From Alphaproteobacteria bacterium (GTDB taxonomy: Bacteria; Pseudomonadota; Alphaproteobacteria; RUG11792), in the NCBI GenBank assembly GCA_025998575.1, contig BNWD01000013.1, positions 1 through 16,149 on the forward strand: 16,149 bases of DNA, read 5' to 3'. The notes beneath the pieces were generated by a model. That model was not told the DNA's origin. It saw nothing but the letters and a program-made list of their open reading frames with translations, and did not search any database. The number at the start of each line of letters is the position of its first letter. Positions within the stretch are counted from its first letter, which is position 1. Positions 16,082-16,149 of the stretch are shown one piece after another. The translations under genes were made by a program, and so were the position numbers.

Positions 16082-16149
16082 ATTAACCTACCTTCCAGCT
16101 CTTTTATTGCAGCTGCAGTTATAACCAATTTGTCCTTATGAATGACAGA
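16078..16149 (-). CDS. rplD: Large subunit ribosomal protein L4, C-terminal end only
   Basis: Twenty-three codons and a TGA stop are present; the rest lies outside the window. The end reads HKDKLVITAAAIKELEGRLI, which fits the C-terminal strand and helix of L4 (compare VVMTADAVKQVEE in E. coli, from memory). Position directly before rplW, with a 4-base ATGA overlap, is the normal S10-operon order. In E. coli L4 represses this operon; nothing here tests that. Confidence 0.9.
   Translation of the reverse strand, partial: SVIHKDKLVITAAAIKELEGRLI

Noticed and set aside
1..16149. tRNA genes, CRISPR arrays or intact transposases
   Set aside because: No cloverleaf, no regularly spaced direct repeats, and no complete transposase frame were seen on either strand.

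Overview
The window is a long, one-directional (minus-strand) ribosomal-protein cluster from a bacterium that is probably an alphaproteobacterium. Evidence for this is the order secY-adk-rpsM-rpsK-rpoA-rplQ with no infA or rpmJ between adk and rpsM, the alphaproteobacterial form of BamE, and a zinc-finger-free S14. The AT-rich spacers, repeat remnants and divergent ribosomal proteins suggest a host-associated lineage (Holosporales- or Rickettsiales-like). That last step is inference; the sequence does not fix the genus.

Layout, in the direction of transcription (right to left). (1) 16149 to about 12750: the S10 operon from the 3' end of rplD through rplW, rplB, rpsS, rplV, rpsC, rplP, rpmC and rpsQ. 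(2) 12757 to 6614: the spc operon rplN, rplX, rplE, rpsN, rpsH, rplF, rplR, rpsE, rpmD, rplO, secY, adk. (3) 6597 to 4366: the alpha operon rpsM, rpsK, rpoA, rplQ. Gaps are 0 to 19 nt, or genes overlap, with no visible terminator or promoter inside, so read-through is likely. (4) 4361 to 3532: two extra genes, a BamE-type lipoprotein and tsaE, joined to the end by a 4-nt gap and a 1-nt overlap. tsaE looks clipped at its 3' end by a frameshift. (5) 3531 to 2626: about 900 bp of AT-rich DNA without a convincing gene. (6) 2625 to 244: one large gene for a secreted, Ser/Asn/Gln-rich, beta-rich protein with a strong ribosome binding site and its own intrinsic terminator.

The most unusual structure is at the left. 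The large secreted-protein gene lies between two copies of a 127-bp element in opposite orientation (2..128 and 2840..2966). The outermost 19 bases match perfectly, and the right copy carries its own 8-bp terminal inverted repeat. Both copies keep the same reading-frame relics, which suggest an internally deleted insertion sequence (MITE-like). This gene next to the conserved core operon may therefore sit in a remodelled or mobile segment.

Functionally, the conserved part supplies both ribosomal subunits, the SecY translocon, adenylate kinase and the RNA polymerase alpha subunit. The appended genes add an outer-membrane assembly factor and a tRNA t6A factor. The secreted protein is a lineage-specific product of unknown function.
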